The position numbers were made by a program, and so were the translations under genes. DNA of 64,000 nt. It comes from Flavobacterium oncorhynchi. Lineage in GTDB: Bacteria; Bacteroidota; Bacteroidia; Flavobacteriales; Flavobacteriaceae. This document shows positions 41,240 to 50,395 of the stretch, in pieces (position 1 is the first letter of the stretch; every line of letters begins with the position of its first letter). The stretch lies in the NCBI RefSeq assembly GCF_002217355.1, contig NZ_MUHA01000007.1, positions 1 to 64,000 of the forward strand, in the 5' to 3' direction. A model generated the notes under the pieces. That model saw nothing but the letters and a program-made list of their open reading frames with translations, did no database searches and had not been told where the DNA came from.

Positions 41240-41572
41240 ATGAAAAAAATACTATTTGCATTCTCATCGACAATAATACTCGGATGTTCTAATCCAAAGA
41301 TTTTCATTTTAAAGGATTCAAATGCAAACAAATATTACGCATCAGAATTAATCAATAATGCTTTTGTAAAAGATCAAATTGATCAATCTCCCCTAATCGT
41401 AATAAACGGAATTCCATTTAAATACAACAAACAGCAAGACACTATTTTATTGCCGTTGAAAAAATCAGAGATCATAAATCTGGATTTTTTAAACAAGAAC
41501 AGCAGCCGCATAATATATAACGAAAAAGAAAATGATGGTGCCGTCATAATAACAGCAAAAATCAAAAATTGA
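41240..41572 (+). CDS. Small lipoprotein resembling a TonB plug domain
   Basis: A 110-aa lipoprotein (lipobox I-I-L-G-C, Cys near 16). The region S-P-L-I-V-I-N-G-I-P-F, followed about 25 residues later by L-K-K-S-E-I-I-N-L-D-F-L and then G-A-V-I-I-T-A-K, matches the layout of a SusC-type TonB plug (P-L-I-V-I-D-G-x-P ... I-E-S-I-x-V-L-K ... G-A-V-I-I-T-T-K). It is far too short to be a receptor. A free-standing plug-like lipoprotein or a fragment of one are both possible. Confidence 0.6.
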   Translation: MKKILFAFSSTIILGCSNPKIFILKDSNANKYYASELINNAFVKDQIDQSPLIVINGIPFKYNKQQDTILLPLKKSEIINLDFLNKNSSRIIYNEKENDGAVIITAKIKN

Positions 41573-41650
41573 AGCCCCAATCTCATAAATCGTTTTCGTA
41601 ACTATTTGTTATATAATCCCGAACCACTGCCCTTTTAAAAGTTATTTCAG

Positions 41651-41658
41651 TATTTTTG
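41651..41658 (+). promoter_or_regulatory. Putative pgi -7 box
   Basis: TATTTTTG, 36 nt before the pgi ATG. Confidence 0.5.
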
Positions 41659-41694
41659 TATTTCTAAAAAAACTAAACTTCAATAAAAATACAA

Positions 41695-43338
41695 ATGGCT
41701 TTAAACACAACAAACCCAACCGGGACTGAAGCGTGGAAAAATCTGCAAAACCACTATAACGCAATTCACGAAACTACAATACAAGAACTTTTTCAGCAAG
41801 ATAATGCTCGTGCTGAAAAATTCAACTTACAATGGAATGACTTTTTAGTTGATTATTCAAAAAATAATATCAGCCAAGAAACCATTTCGCTATTATTAGA
41901 ATTAGCAAATTCTATTGGATTAAAAGATGCAATCGCACAATATTTTGGCGGAGCAATTATCAATCAAACGGAGAACAGAGCTGTTTTACATACTGCTTTA
42001 CGCGCTCCAGAATCTGCAGTTATAAAAGTTGATGGAGAAAATGTAATTCCTGAAGTTTACGAGGTAAAAAACAAAATCAAAAACTTTACAGAAGAAATAA
42101 TTTCTGGAGAAAGAAAAGGTTTTACCGGAAAAGCTTTTACTGATATTGTAAATATTGGAATTGGAGGTTCAGATCTTGGGCCTGTTATGGCTGTTGAAGC
42201 TTTACAGTTTTACAAAAATCATCTAAAAACGCATTTCGTTTCAAATGTTGACGGTGATCATGTAAATGAAATAATCAAAAAGTTAAACCCAGAAACTACA
42301 CTTTTTTTAATCGTTTCTAAAACTTTTACTACTCAAGAGACTTTATCAAATTCTGAAACTATCAAAGAATGGTTTTTAAAATCAGCTTCACAAGAAGATA
42401 TTGCAAAACACTTCGTGGCAGTTTCAACAAATATTCAAAAAGTAACTGAATTTGGAATTAATCCTGACAACATTTTCCCAATGTGGGATTGGGTTGGCGG
42501 AAGATTTTCTCTTTGGAGTGCAGTTGGTTTAAGTATCGCGCTAGCAATTGGCTTTGACAATTACAACCAATTATTAGTTGGCGCAAATGAAATGGATGAA
42601 CATTTCAAATCAACAGAATTTGATGAAAACATTCCTGTAATTTTAGCTTTATTAAGTGTTTGGTACAATAATTTTTATGGTGCCGAAAGCGAAGCTTTGA
42701 TTCCATATACACAATATTTATCTAAACTAGCTCCTTACTTGCAGCAGGCAACTATGGAAAGCAACGGAAAAAGTGTTGGCCGTGATGGAAAACCTGTAAA
42801 CTACCAAACAGGAACTATTATTTGGGGAGAACCAGGAACAAACTCACAGCATGCTTTCTTTCAACTAATTCACCAAGGAACAAAAAGAATCCCAACAGAT
42901 TTTATTGGATTCATAAAACCACTTTACGGAAACGAAGATCATCATGATAAATTGATGTCAAACTTTTTCGCCCAAACAGAAGCTTTAATGAACGGAAAAA
43001 CTCCGGCACAAGTTCAAGCAGAATTTGACAAACAAGGACTTTCTGCAGAAAAAGCTTCTTATTTATTACCATTCAAGGTATTTACGGGTAACAAACCAAC
43101 GAATACTATTTTGATTGAAAAATTAACACCAAAAAGTTTAGGTTCATTAATTGCATTATATGAACACAAAATTTTTGTTCAGGGTGTAATCTGGAATATT
43201 TTCAGCTTTGACCAATGGGGAGTTGAATTAGGAAAACAACTGGCAAATTCTATTTTAGATGAAATTAACTCTAAAACAGTAAAAAATCACGACAGTTCAA
43301 CTACATTTTTATTGAACCATTTTTTGAAGAATAAATAA
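41695..43338 (+). CDS. pgi: Glucose-6-phosphate isomerase
   Basis: Interconverts glucose-6-phosphate and fructose-6-phosphate in glycolysis. At 547 aa it has the E. coli-like length. The SIS-fold segments are clear: [11 protein letters not shown], the signature [11 protein letters not shown], and [11 protein letters not shown]. The catalytic Glu and His regions are [10 protein letters not shown] and the C-terminal K in [11 protein letters not shown]. It has its own promoter box and terminator. Confidence 0.97.
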   Translation: MALNTTNPTGTEAWKNLQNHYNAIHETTIQELFQQDNARAEKFNLQWNDFLVDYSKNNISQETISLLLELANSIGLKDAIAQYFGGAIINQTENRAVLHTALRAPESAVIKVDGENVIPEVYEVKNKIKNFTEEIISGERKGFTGKAFTDIVNIGIGGSDLGPVMAVEALQFYKNHLKTHFVSNVDGDHVNEIIKKLNPETTLFLIVSKTFTTQETLSNSETIKEWFLKSASQEDIAKHFVAVSTNIQKVTEFGINPDNIFPMWDWVGGRFSLWSAVGLSIALAIGFDNYNQLLVGANEMDEHFKSTEFDENIPVILALLSVWYNNFYGAESEALIPYTQYLSKLAPYLQQATMESNGKSVGRDGKPVNYQTGTIIWGEPGTNSQHAFFQLIHQGTKRIPTDFIGFIKPLYGNEDHHDKLMSNFFAQTEALMNGKTPAQVQAEFDKQGLSAEKASYLLPFKVFTGNKPTNTILIEKLTPKSLGSLIALYEHKIFVQGVIWNIFSFDQWGVELGKQLANSILDEINSKTVKNHDSSTTFLLNHFLKNK

Positions 43339-43370
43339 AACCTTAAAAAATAGAGTTTTATAACCTCCTG

Positions 43371-43406
43371 AAACGCCTTAAATTAACAAAATTTAAGGCG
43401 TTTTTT
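43371..43406 (+). terminator. pgi terminator
   Basis: Perfect 14-bp stem (AAACGCCTTAAATT/AATTTAAGGCGTTT) followed by a T-run. Confidence 0.9.
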
Positions 43407-43627
43407 CGCATAAACAACCAGTAAAACGGCAGTTTGTCGTAAAAATTTGCAAGTTTAACACTACATGACCGAGCACATTCTTACGATTTTAACAAAAAAC
43501 AAGTGTGTAAAATCAAAAAAACGTTGTTTTATGCAAACAAAAAAGAAAAAATCATTTTAATGCGCAACAAATTTTATAAAACTTACTTTTCTTAACATTT
43601 TGATAACACTATCTGATTTAATTGTTA

Positions 43628-43635
43628 TAATTTTG
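43628..43635 (+). promoter_or_regulatory. Putative TonB receptor -7 box
   Basis: TAATTTTG, 26 nt before the ATG; a TTTG lies about 25 nt further upstream. Confidence 0.5.
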
Positions 43636-43661
43636 CCAAAAACAAATAACAAAAACAACAA

Positions 43662-46325
43662 ATGAAGAAAATGAAAAATTGGTTACTTACAGGACTATTT
43701 TTTATGGTAGTTTCAACTGTATTCTCTCAGGGAAAAATTACTGGTACTATTACTGATGGTATAGTTTCATTACCAGGAGCTAATGTAGTTATCAAAGGTT
43801 CTACAACATCAACATCTACTGATTTTGATGGAAAATTTACTATTGATTCACCTACAGCTGCTGGAGAATTATACATCACTTACTTAGGTTACAACAACTT
43901 AACAGTAAAATTCACAGTTTCTAAAGGAGCTACAACAAACTTAGGAAAAATTGTTTTAGAATCTGATTCTAATCAATTAGAAGAAATTGTAGTAATGGGT
44001 AAAGGAATTATCGATTTAGCTAAAGACAGAAAAACTCCTATTGCAGTTTCTACTATTAAAGCTGCTGAAATTCAAGCGAAAATAGGTACTGCAGACATTA
44101 CACAAACAATGGTAAACACTCCATCTGTTTATGTTGCTGGTCAATCTGGAGGTTACGGAGATTCAAGAATCAGTGTTCGTGGATTTGCTCAAGATAACAC
44201 CGCTTTCTTATTAAACGGTCAACCAATCAACGGTATGGAAGATGGTAAAGTATACTGGTCTAACTGGTCTGGTTTATCTGATATCGCAAATGCTGTACAA
44301 ATCCAAAGAGGTTTAGGATCTTCAAAATTAGCAATCTCTTCTGTAGGAGGTACTGTAAACTTTATTACAAAAGCTACTGAAAAAAATGAAGGTGGTTTTG
44401 TTTCTTTAGGAGTTGCAAACGATAATTACTTCAAAACTACTGCTGCTTACAACACAGGTATGAGCAAAAGCGGATGGGGAACAAGTGTAATGTTATCTCA
44501 CTGGCAAGGTGATGGATACAATGACGGAACAAAAGGTGAAGGACAAACTTACTTTATTTCTGTTGGATATAAAGCTAATGACAAACACAGTTTTAACTTC
44601 TTGTTAACTGGTGCTCCACAATGGCACGATCAAAACTTTACAAAGTCTATTGACAGCTATTTAAAATACGGAAGAAAGTACAACAATAACTGGGGTACTC
44701 AAAACGGAGAATACAAATCTGAAAGAACAAACTATTACCACAAACCAGTTGCTAACATAAACTGGGATTATGATATTAGTGACAAAACACAGCTTTCTAC
44801 CGTATTATACGGATCTTGGGGAAGAGGTGGAGGAACTGGAAGCTACGGTACTAAACCAGCTACTGCTGCAGGAGGTCAAATAAATTTTGATGGTATCTTT
44901 GCAAGCAATCAAGCTATTATTAACGGTAAAGGAAATGCTGACGGTAGAAGTACAAATGGTGCTTACGTAATTAGAGCTAGTGTTAATAACCACGCTTGGT
45001 ACGGTTTAGTATCTAACTTAAAAAACCAACTTACTGATAATTTAGCTTTAAATGTTGGTCTTGACTTAAGAACTTACAAAGGAACTCACTTCAGACAAGT
45101 TTCTGACTTCATGGGATTGTCAAGCTGGACTGACACAAGAAACCTTAAAGATGGTAATAGTAACCCAAGCGGTACTATGAAAAGTAACTATGTTACAGAA
45201 TCTGGAAGAGCATTGCCTTGGCCTGCAACTTTCAACACAATTGCAGAAGATCAAAGAATTGATTACGATTACGGAGAAACTATTTCTTACGGTGGTGTAT
45301 TTAGTCAGTTAGAATATTCAAAAGATAACTTTTCTGCATTCTTCCAAGGATCGCTTTCAAACCAATCTCACAGTAGAGTTGATAGATTCGATTACTTACC
45401 ACAATACCAAGATTCTAAAAAAGTTGACAACGTAGGATACAACGTAAAAGGAGGAACTAGCTACAAAATTGCTGAACAACATACAATTTATGCAAATGCT
45501 GGTTACTACAGCCGTCAACCATACCACGATAACATCTATTTGAACTTTACAAATGCGGTAAACCCATTAACTAAAAACGAAAAAATATTTGGTCTTGAAG
45601 CTGGATATACTTTCGCTTCAAAAATAGTAACTGCAAGTGTTAATGCTTACAGAACTTCTTGGAAAGACAGAGTTACAACTACATCTACTACTGCTACAGC
45701 TGCTGATGTTGCTAAATATCCATCTTTACAATTAGGTGATTTAATTTACAAAACTAACGAAGGTGTTGAGCAGGTTCACACTGGTGTAGAGTTAGATTTC
45801 GTTGCAAAACCAACTCACAATCTTAACTTAACAGGATTCTTATCTGTTGGAGACTGGCAATATAAAGGTAATACAGTAACTACAACTAGAGACGAAAGCT
45901 TATCTACTTTAGACAAAGTTCAACAAGATGTTGACGGTGGAAAAGTTGGAGATGGTGCTCAAGTAACTTACGGCTTAGGTTTCAGATATGAATTCGTTAA
46001 AAACCTTTCTATCGATGCTGACTGGAGATATTATGACAAATTATACTCAAATGTTGGTGCTGTAAAAAACAACTTAGAATTACCAAGCTACGATTTAGTT
46101 GACTCAGGTATCTCATACAAATTGTTTATTGGAAAAGGAAAACATGATTCTATCGGATTCAGAGTAAATGTTAACAATGTATTTGATGAAGTTTATTTAT
46201 CTGAATTGACTACAGCTACAGCTGTAACACCAACTTCAAACAACTACAAAGGAATTAACGTTGCAAACACAGGATACTTTGGTTTAGGAAGAACTTGGAA
46301 CTTTAGCTTACGCTACAATTTCTAA
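43662..46325 (+). CDS. TonB-dependent receptor with carboxypeptidase-regulatory-like domain
   Basis: An 887-aa outer-membrane receptor. Signal peptide (M-K-K-M-K-N-W-L-L-T...V-F-S-Q) and a CarboxypepD-like domain (about 25-105, G-K-I-T-G-T-I-T-D-G) precede the plug (about 110-230, G-G-T-V-N-F-I-T-K) and a 22-stranded barrel ending W-N-F-S-L-R-Y-N-F. Codon use is strongly biased to GCT, GGT, AAC and TTA codons, as in highly expressed proteins. No SusD partner follows, so it is not a SusC/D pair. Substrate unknown; iron or vitamin complexes are typical for such orphans. Confidence 0.92.
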   Translation: MKKMKNWLLTGLFFMVVSTVFSQGKITGTITDGIVSLPGANVVIKGSTTSTSTDFDGKFTIDSPTAAGELYITYLGYNNLTVKFTVSKGATTNLGKIVLESDSNQLEEIVVMGKGIIDLAKDRKTPIAVSTIKAAEIQAKIGTADITQTMVNTPSVYVAGQSGGYGDSRISVRGFAQDNTAFLLNGQPINGMEDGKVYWSNWSGLSDIANAVQIQRGLGSSKLAISSVGGTVNFITKATEKNEGGFVSLGVANDNYFKTTAAYNTGMSKSGWGTSVMLSHWQGDGYNDGTKGEGQTYFISVGYKANDKHSFNFLLTGAPQWHDQNFTKSIDSYLKYGRKYNNNWGTQNGEYKSERTNYYHKPVANINWDYDISDKTQLSTVLYGSWGRGGGTGSYGTKPATAAGGQINFDGIFASNQAIINGKGNADGRSTNGAYVIRASVNNHAWYGLVSNLKNQLTDNLALNVGLDLRTYKGTHFRQVSDFMGLSSWTDTRNLKDGNSNPSGTMKSNYVTESGRALPWPATFNTIAEDQRIDYDYGETISYGGVFSQLEYSKDNFSAFFQGSLSNQSHSRVDRFDYLPQYQDSKKVDNVGYNVKGGTSYKIAEQHTIYANAGYYSRQPYHDNIYLNFTNAVNPLTKNEKIFGLEAGYTFASKIVTASVNAYRTSWKDRVTTTSTTATAADVAKYPSLQLGDLIYKTNEGVEQVHTGVELDFVAKPTHNLNLTGFLSVGDWQYKGNTVTTTRDESLSTLDKVQQDVDGGKVGDGAQVTYGLGFRYEFVKNLSIDADWRYYDKLYSNVGAVKNNLELPSYDLVDSGISYKLFIGKGKHDSIGFRVNVNNVFDEVYLSELTTATAVTPTSNNYKGINVANTGYFGLGRTWNFSLRYNF

Positions 46326-46345
46326 TAAAGAACCAAACTAAATAA

Positions 46346-46387
46346 GAAAAAACGGCATTGACTTTTAAGTTTAATGCCGTTTTTTAT
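46346..46387 (+). terminator. TonB receptor terminator
   Basis: Perfect 9-bp stem (AACGGCATT/AATGCCGTT, 13-nt loop) with flanking A- and T-runs. Confidence 0.9.
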
Positions 46388-46400
46388 TGCCCATTTTTGT

Positions 46401-46408
46401 TATATTTG
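46401..46408 (+). promoter_or_regulatory. Putative -7 box of the four-helix membrane protein gene
   Basis: TATATTTG, 20 nt before the ATG. Confidence 0.5.
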
Positions 46409-46428
46409 TTTCAATAAAAATTTAATTT

Positions 46429-46851
46429 ATGTACCATTTTTTACAAAAATTTCACTCAGGTTGGGCCTATTTAGCACTTTTGCTTTTAGCAATTGCAGTA
46501 ATAAATGCTATTATCGGCTTCTCTTCTAAAAAAGAGTTTACAGCAAAAGATCGCAAGATTTCTTTATTTGCTTTAATTGGAACTCATACACAATTGTTGA
46601 TTGGTTTAATCCTTTATTTTGTGTCTCCGTTAGGAAAAGCAGCTTTTGGACAAATGTCTAATACTGAACTTAGATTAACTTCTTTAGAACACCCGCTGAT
46701 CAATATTATCGCCATCGTTTTAATTACTATTGGATGGTCAAAACATAAAAAGCTAATCAACAGCGAAGCAAAATTTAAAACATTTGCTATATTTTACGGA
46801 TTAGGATTATTACTTATTTTAAGTAGAATTCCATGGAACCTTTGGTTCTAA
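46429..46851 (+). CDS. Four-transmembrane-helix membrane protein, cytochrome-b-like
   Basis: A 140-aa protein with four predicted membrane helices (about 11-30, 46-64, 83-99 and 117-135). Histidines occur at positions that could bind heme (L-Q-K-F-H-S-G-W near the start, G-T-H-T-Q-L-L and L-E-H-P-L-I-N-I), which is why similar proteins are often annotated as cytochrome b-like. Heme binding is unproven. It stands alone between its promoter box and a terminator. Confidence 0.75.
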   Translation: MYHFLQKFHSGWAYLALLLLAIAVINAIIGFSSKKEFTAKDRKISLFALIGTHTQLLIGLILYFVSPLGKAAFGQMSNTELRLTSLEHPLINIIAIVLITIGWSKHKKLINSEAKFKTFAIFYGLGLLLILSRIPWNLWF

Positions 46852-46861
46852 AAACACCAAT

Positions 46862-46891
46862 TAAAGCCCTAGAAAAATAGGGCTTTTTTTA
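46862..46891 (+). terminator. Intrinsic terminator
   Basis: Perfect 9-bp stem (AAAGCCCTA/TAGGGCTTT) with a T-run. Confidence 0.9.
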
Positions 46892-46942
46892 TCTCGGCAT
46901 ATTATTTGTACAAACTCCCCCAAGTCTGAAAAAAAATAAATC

Positions 46943-47431
46943 ATGAGTAAAAAGAATATCATACTTACCACATTTGCATTAACTTTTTTAAGTTGCTTTA
47001 CCTACATTATAAGCCAAACAAAACCAGTAATTGAACAAAAATCAACTCAAGACACTGTAAAAAACAATAGACCGAGCATAATTGCCATGCCAACTGACTC
47101 TGTTTTTACAGACAAAGGCTTAAAACTAAAATTATACAAAAAAACAGCTCACGCATCCTACTATGCAGATCGTTTTAACGGTAGAAAAACAGCTGACGGA
47201 AGCAGATTCAGCAACAGTAAATATACCGCTGCTCATAAAAAACTTCCTTTTGGAACAAGAGTTAAAGTAACTAATGAAGCCAACGGAAAATTTGTAATTG
47301 TAAAAATCACAGATCGCGGTCCATTTGTAAAAACCCGTGAAATCGACCTTTCAAAAAGAGCCTTTATGGAAATCACCAAAAATAAAGGTGCCGGTGCGAT
47401 GAAAGTTACAATCGAGACAATAATAGAATAA
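46943..47431 (+). CDS. RlpA-like septal-ring lytic transglycosylase family protein
   Basis: A 162-aa exported protein with an N-terminal hydrophobic signal or anchor (about 5-25). The double-psi beta-barrel typical of RlpA covers about 70-160: A-S-Y-Y-A-D-R-F-N-G-R-K-T-A-D-G, A-A-H-K-K-L-P-F-G-T-R-V-K-V-T and the catalytic D in T-D-R-G-P-F. RlpA cleaves denuded glycan strands at the septum. It lacks the SPOR domain often found at the C-terminus. It ends at a strong bidirectional terminator. Confidence 0.88.
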   Translation: MSKKNIILTTFALTFLSCFTYIISQTKPVIEQKSTQDTVKNNRPSIIAMPTDSVFTDKGLKLKLYKKTAHASYYADRFNGRKTADGSRFSNSKYTAAHKKLPFGTRVKVTNEANGKFVIVKITDRGPFVKTREIDLSKRAFMEITKNKGAGAMKVTIETIIE

Positions 47432-47463
47432 AAAAAAAATCCCGCTCTAGCGGGATTTTTTTA
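47432..47463. terminator. Bidirectional terminator between rlpA-like and dinB-like genes
   Basis: Perfect 8-bp stem (ATCCCGCT/AGCGGGAT, 2-nt turn) flanked by A- and T-runs. The last base of the stem region is close to the convergent stop codon. Confidence 0.9.
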
Positions 47464-47916
47464 TACAAACTTTTTAATACTCATCATAACTCCAGTGTGA
47501 AGTCCTTCATGATAATTATTAAAATCTAAAGCTCCTTCAATATTCTTTAAAGTATAACCTATACTTGTACTATACTCCATATAGTTAACAAAAATACCTT
47601 TCTCAAAATCACTTTCTACTTGCTTTAAAGTGGACAAAAGAAGCCTTTTAATCTCACCAACCTCTTCTTGCGAAACATCACCTTCCGGCTTGGTTCCTTT
47701 TTTATACTTTGCCATAAATTCTTCAGAAACATTTGCTGGCAAACCTGACAATTTATAAACCAAGGCCTGCTGAACAGATATACAGTGACCCGCATTCCAA
47801 ATTAAATTATTACTAAATCCTTCTGGAATTTTATTTAATTGTTCTAATGAATAATTATCTAAAATCTTCAAAATAACTTCTCTAATAGTAGTCTGTACAT
47901 TAAAAACTGATTTCAT
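47461..47916 (-). CDS. DinB/YfiT-family metal-dependent protein
   Basis: A 151-aa four-helix-bundle protein. The metal-binding histidines are in W-N-A-G-H-C-I-S and N-N-Y-H-E-G-L-H-T-G, the arrangement typical of DinB/YfiT metal sites. Family members include thiol transferases and damage-inducible proteins. Substrate is unknown. A second DinB-type gene starts the right edge of the window; the two are different genes. Confidence 0.88.
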   Translation of the reverse strand: MKSVFNVQTTIREVILKILDNYSLEQLNKIPEGFSNNLIWNAGHCISVQQALVYKLSGLPANVSEEFMAKYKKGTKPEGDVSQEEVGEIKRLLLSTLKQVESDFEKGIFVNYMEYSTSIGYTLKNIEGALDFNNYHEGLHTGVMMSIKKFV

Positions 47917-47997
47917 AAATATGTATTTTTTTTATAAAATTAGTCATTTTTAAGTTTTAAATGATTTTTCTTTGCAGTCTAACAAATTTGTAAAAAA

Positions 47998-48348
47998 ATG
48001 AACAAAATATACTATTTAGCATCTTGCGACACTTGTCGAAAAATCATTAAAAGTTTACCTGAAAATCATAATTTAGTTTTTCAAGACATCCGACAAAACC
48101 CGATTACGGAAACAGAACTCGATGAAATGTATAAACTTTCTGGAAGCTATGAAGCACTATTCAGTAAAAAAGCACAATTGTACAAGTCAATGGATTTAAA
48201 AAACAAATCTTTGACTGAAGCTGATTTTAAAAAGTACATTTTAGAACACTACACTTTCTTAAGTCGTCCCGTTTTTATTATTGACGGAAAAATTTACATC
48301 GGCAACAGCCAAAAAAACATTGCAGAAGTTATAAAAGTTTTGAGTTAG
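47998..48348 (+). CDS. ArsC/Spx-family protein
   Basis: A 116-aa thioredoxin-fold protein with C10-D-T-C13 near the N-terminus and the segment L-S-R-P-V-F-I-I-D-G-K. The fold is shared by arsenate reductase ArsC, the Spx regulator and YffB. With the C-x-x-C motif present, thiol-disulfide reductase activity is possible. No arsenic operon is adjacent, so the ArsC label describes the family rather than a proven role. Confidence 0.8.
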   Translation: MNKIYYLASCDTCRKIIKSLPENHNLVFQDIRQNPITETELDEMYKLSGSYEALFSKKAQLYKSMDLKNKSLTEADFKKYILEHYTFLSRPVFIIDGKIYIGNSQKNIAEVIKVLS

Positions 48349-48415
48349 GATTTTTTCCTCGATTTTACAATTACACAGATTATTGAATTACAGCGCAAGA
48401 CTACAAACTTTTAGT

Positions 48416-48423
48416 TATCTTTG
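48416..48423 (+). promoter_or_regulatory. Putative yicC -7 box
   Basis: TATCTTTG, 19 nt before the ATG at 48443. The placement supports that start over the upstream in-frame TTG. Confidence 0.55.
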
Positions 48424-48442
48424 CGCCTTTATACTCAATTAT

Positions 48443-49303
48443 ATGATACAATCTATGACAGGGTTTGGCAAAGCTTCTTTGCAATTGCCTACAAAAAAAA
48501 TTACCGTTGAAGTAAAGTCCTTAAATAGCAAAGGTTTAGATTTAAACGTAAGAATGCCGTCGCTTTATCGCGAAATGGAACTAGGTTTAAGAACTCAAAT
48601 CGCTGCAAAACTGGAAAGAGGAAAAATTGATTTCGGAATTTATATCGAAAGCACTTCTGAACAAACTTCAACAAAAGTAAATGTACCTGTCGTAAAAAAC
48701 TACATTGCCCAATTAAAAGAGGTTTATCCAGACGCAGATGAAACTGAATTAATGAAAATGGCTGTTCGTATGCCTGACACATTAAAAACTGAACGCGAAG
48801 AAATCGACGAAAACGACTGGGAACAAATTCAAGTTATTATTGACGAAGCACTTCAAAACATTCTAGGTTTCAGAAAAGACGAAGGAGAATCTCTAGAAAA
48901 AGAATTCAACTTAAGAATTGGTAATATTCGTCAATATATGAACGACGCTTTGGCATTAGATCCAGAACGTGTTCAAGCCATTAAAGATCGTTTACAAACT
49001 GCAATCTCAGAATTACAAGTTAATGTTGACGAAAATCGTTTTGAGCAGGAATTAATCTACTACTTAGAAAAGTTGGATATAACCGAAGAAAAAGTGCGTT
49101 TAACGAACCATTTAGACTATTTCTTAGAAACTTTAAATGGAAATGAAGCAAACGGTCGAAAATTAGGCTTTATTACTCAAGAAATGGGTCGTGAAATCAA
49201 CACTATGGGTTCAAAATCAAATCATGCTCAAATGCAGAAATTGGTTGTGATGATGAAAGATGAATTAGAAAAGATTAAAGAACAGGTTTTGAATGTTTTG
49301 TAA
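48443..49303 (+). CDS. yicC: YicC-family endoribonuclease
   Basis: A 286-aa protein from the ATG at 48443, whose sequence M-I-Q-S-M-T-G-F-G is the family N-terminus. YicC proteins are recently described RNases that cleave small RNAs and were formerly DUF1732 proteins. The C-terminal half (about 200-286) contains the typical T-N-H-L-D-Y-F-L-E-T-L and G-R-K-L-G-F-I-T-Q-E-M-G-R-E-I-N-T-M-G-S. The adjacent gmk gene is a common partner. A repeat-word spacer separates the two. Confidence 0.93.
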   Translation: MIQSMTGFGKASLQLPTKKITVEVKSLNSKGLDLNVRMPSLYREMELGLRTQIAAKLERGKIDFGIYIESTSEQTSTKVNVPVVKNYIAQLKEVYPDADETELMKMAVRMPDTLKTEREEIDENDWEQIQVIIDEALQNILGFRKDEGESLEKEFNLRIGNIRQYMNDALALDPERVQAIKDRLQTAISELQVNVDENRFEQELIYYLEKLDITEEKVRLTNHLDYFLETLNGNEANGRKLGFITQEMGREINTMGSKSNHAQMQKLVVMMKDELEKIKEQVLNVL

Positions 49304-49314
49304 AAACGCTGTAA

Positions 49315-49388
49315 GCTTTAAGCTATAGGCAATAAGCTAAAAACGAAATCAAATTAAAGCCTAAGGCCTAAAGCCTAAAGCTTAAAGC
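49315..49388. repeat. Inverted iterated-word spacer between yicC and gmk
   Basis: GCTTTAAGCTATAGGC (49315-49330) pairs 15 of 16 positions with GCCTAAAGCTTAAAGC (49373-49388). Between them, further GCCTAAG/GCCTAAAGC words repeat. Confidence 0.7.
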
Positions 49389-49397
49389 ATAACAATA

Positions 49398-49970
49398 ATG
49401 AACAAAGGAAAATTAATTGTTTTTTCAGCACCTTCAGGATCGGGAAAAACAACTATAGTAAAACATTTACTAGGGAAAGAAGATTTAAACTTAGAATTTT
49501 CGATCTCAGCAGCTTCTCGCGAACCACGCGGAGAAGAAGAACACGGAAAAGATTATTATTTTATTTCGTTAGAACAATTCAAAAAACACATTAAGGCCGA
49601 AGAATTCCTAGAATGGGAAGAGGTTTATCGCGATAATTTTTACGGCACATTAAAGTCGGAAATTGAACGTATTTGGGCTTTAGGAAAAAATGTAATCTTT
49701 GATATTGATGTTGCCGGCGGATTACGTATAAAGCACAAATTTCCAGAACAGACTTTAGCCGTTTTCGTAAAACCACCTAGTGTCGACGAACTAAAACGCA
49801 GATTAAAACAACGTTCTACAGAAAGTGACGATAAAATTAATATGCGAATTGCAAAAGCATCTGTCGAATTAGCCACAGCACCTCAATTTGACACTATTAT
49901 AAAAAACTACGATTTAGATACTGCAAAAGAAGAAGCTTATCAATTGGTAAAAGAATTTATTTCTAAGTGA
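49398..49970 (+). CDS. gmk: Guanylate kinase
   Basis: Phosphorylates GMP to GDP with ATP. At 190 aa it has the P-loop S10-A-P-S-G-S-G-K-T and the GMP-binding S-R-E-P-R-G-E-E-x-x-G-x-D-Y segment. The lid and core segments follow (F-L-E-W-E-E-V-Y-x-x-x-F-Y-G-T, I-F-D-I-D-V-A-G). The neighbours are yicC upstream and nadD downstream, and an IVP-family gene has been inserted between gmk and nadD. Confidence 0.97.
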   Translation: MNKGKLIVFSAPSGSGKTTIVKHLLGKEDLNLEFSISAASREPRGEEEHGKDYYFISLEQFKKHIKAEEFLEWEEVYRDNFYGTLKSEIERIWALGKNVIFDIDVAGGLRIKHKFPEQTLAVFVKPPSVDELKRRLKQRSTESDDKINMRIAKASVELATAPQFDTIIKNYDLDTAKEEAYQLVKEFISK

Positions 49971-49976
49971 TTTTTT

Positions 49977-50003
49977 TAGTCCCTAGTTGCTAGTCCTTAG
50001 TTT
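49977..50003. repeat. Left iterated arm flanking the second IVP gene
   Basis: Three CTAGT/CTTAGT words (TAGTCCCTAGTTGCTAGTCC, then TTAGTTT) directly after the gmk stop codon. Confidence 0.65.
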
Positions 50004-50029
50004 GAAAAGAGTTAAATTAAAAAGTTTAT

Positions 50030-50395
50030 ATGAGTGGTATTAAATCCTATAAAGAGTTATTTATTTGGCAAAAAGGAATAAAAATAGTTCTTCTAGTTTA
50101 TAAACTCACAAAAAGCTTTCCTAAAGAAGAAATATATGCGCTAGCAAGTCAATTAAAAAGAGCAAGTGTATCTGTTCCTTCGAATATCGCAGAAGGCTTT
50201 GGACGTCAAACTGACAAATCTTTTAATCACTTTTTGAATATTTCCCGAGGCTCTTTAAATGAAATAGAAACACAATTAATTATTGCAAAGGAATTAAAAT
50301 TTATCTCTGATGATAATCTATTTAATGAAATTATGTTTTTAATTGAAGAAGAAAGTAAAATGATAAGTGCTTTTTCCAAAAATCTTAAAGACTAA
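50030..50395 (+). CDS. Four-helix-bundle protein, 23S rRNA IVP (S23) family
   Basis: A 121-aa protein with the full family signature: Y-K-E-L-F-I-W-Q-K-G, F-P-K-E-E-I-Y-A-L-A-S-Q-L-K-R-A, P-S-N-I-A-E-G-F-G-R and R-G-S-L-N-E-I-E-T-Q-L. It lies between gmk and nadD. It is more canonical than the copy in the Bat operon (19662-20018), with which it shares only family motifs. The stop codon overlaps the start of the right iterated arm. Function unknown. Confidence 0.9.
   Translation: MSGIKSYKELFIWQKGIKIVLLVYKLTKSFPKEEIYALASQLKRASVSVPSNIAEGFGRQTDKSFNHFLNISRGSLNEIETQLIIAKELKFISDDNLFNEIMFLIEEESKMISAFSKNLKD

Larger units (their letters stand above)
43339..43661. other. Intergenic region between pgi and the TonB receptor gene
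   Basis: About 320 nt. It holds the pgi terminator (43371-43406), a TAATTTTG box at 43628-43635 that suits the receptor gene, and AT-rich sequence between them (two AAAAAACGTTGTTTT-like stretches). No ORF seen. Confidence 0.6.
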
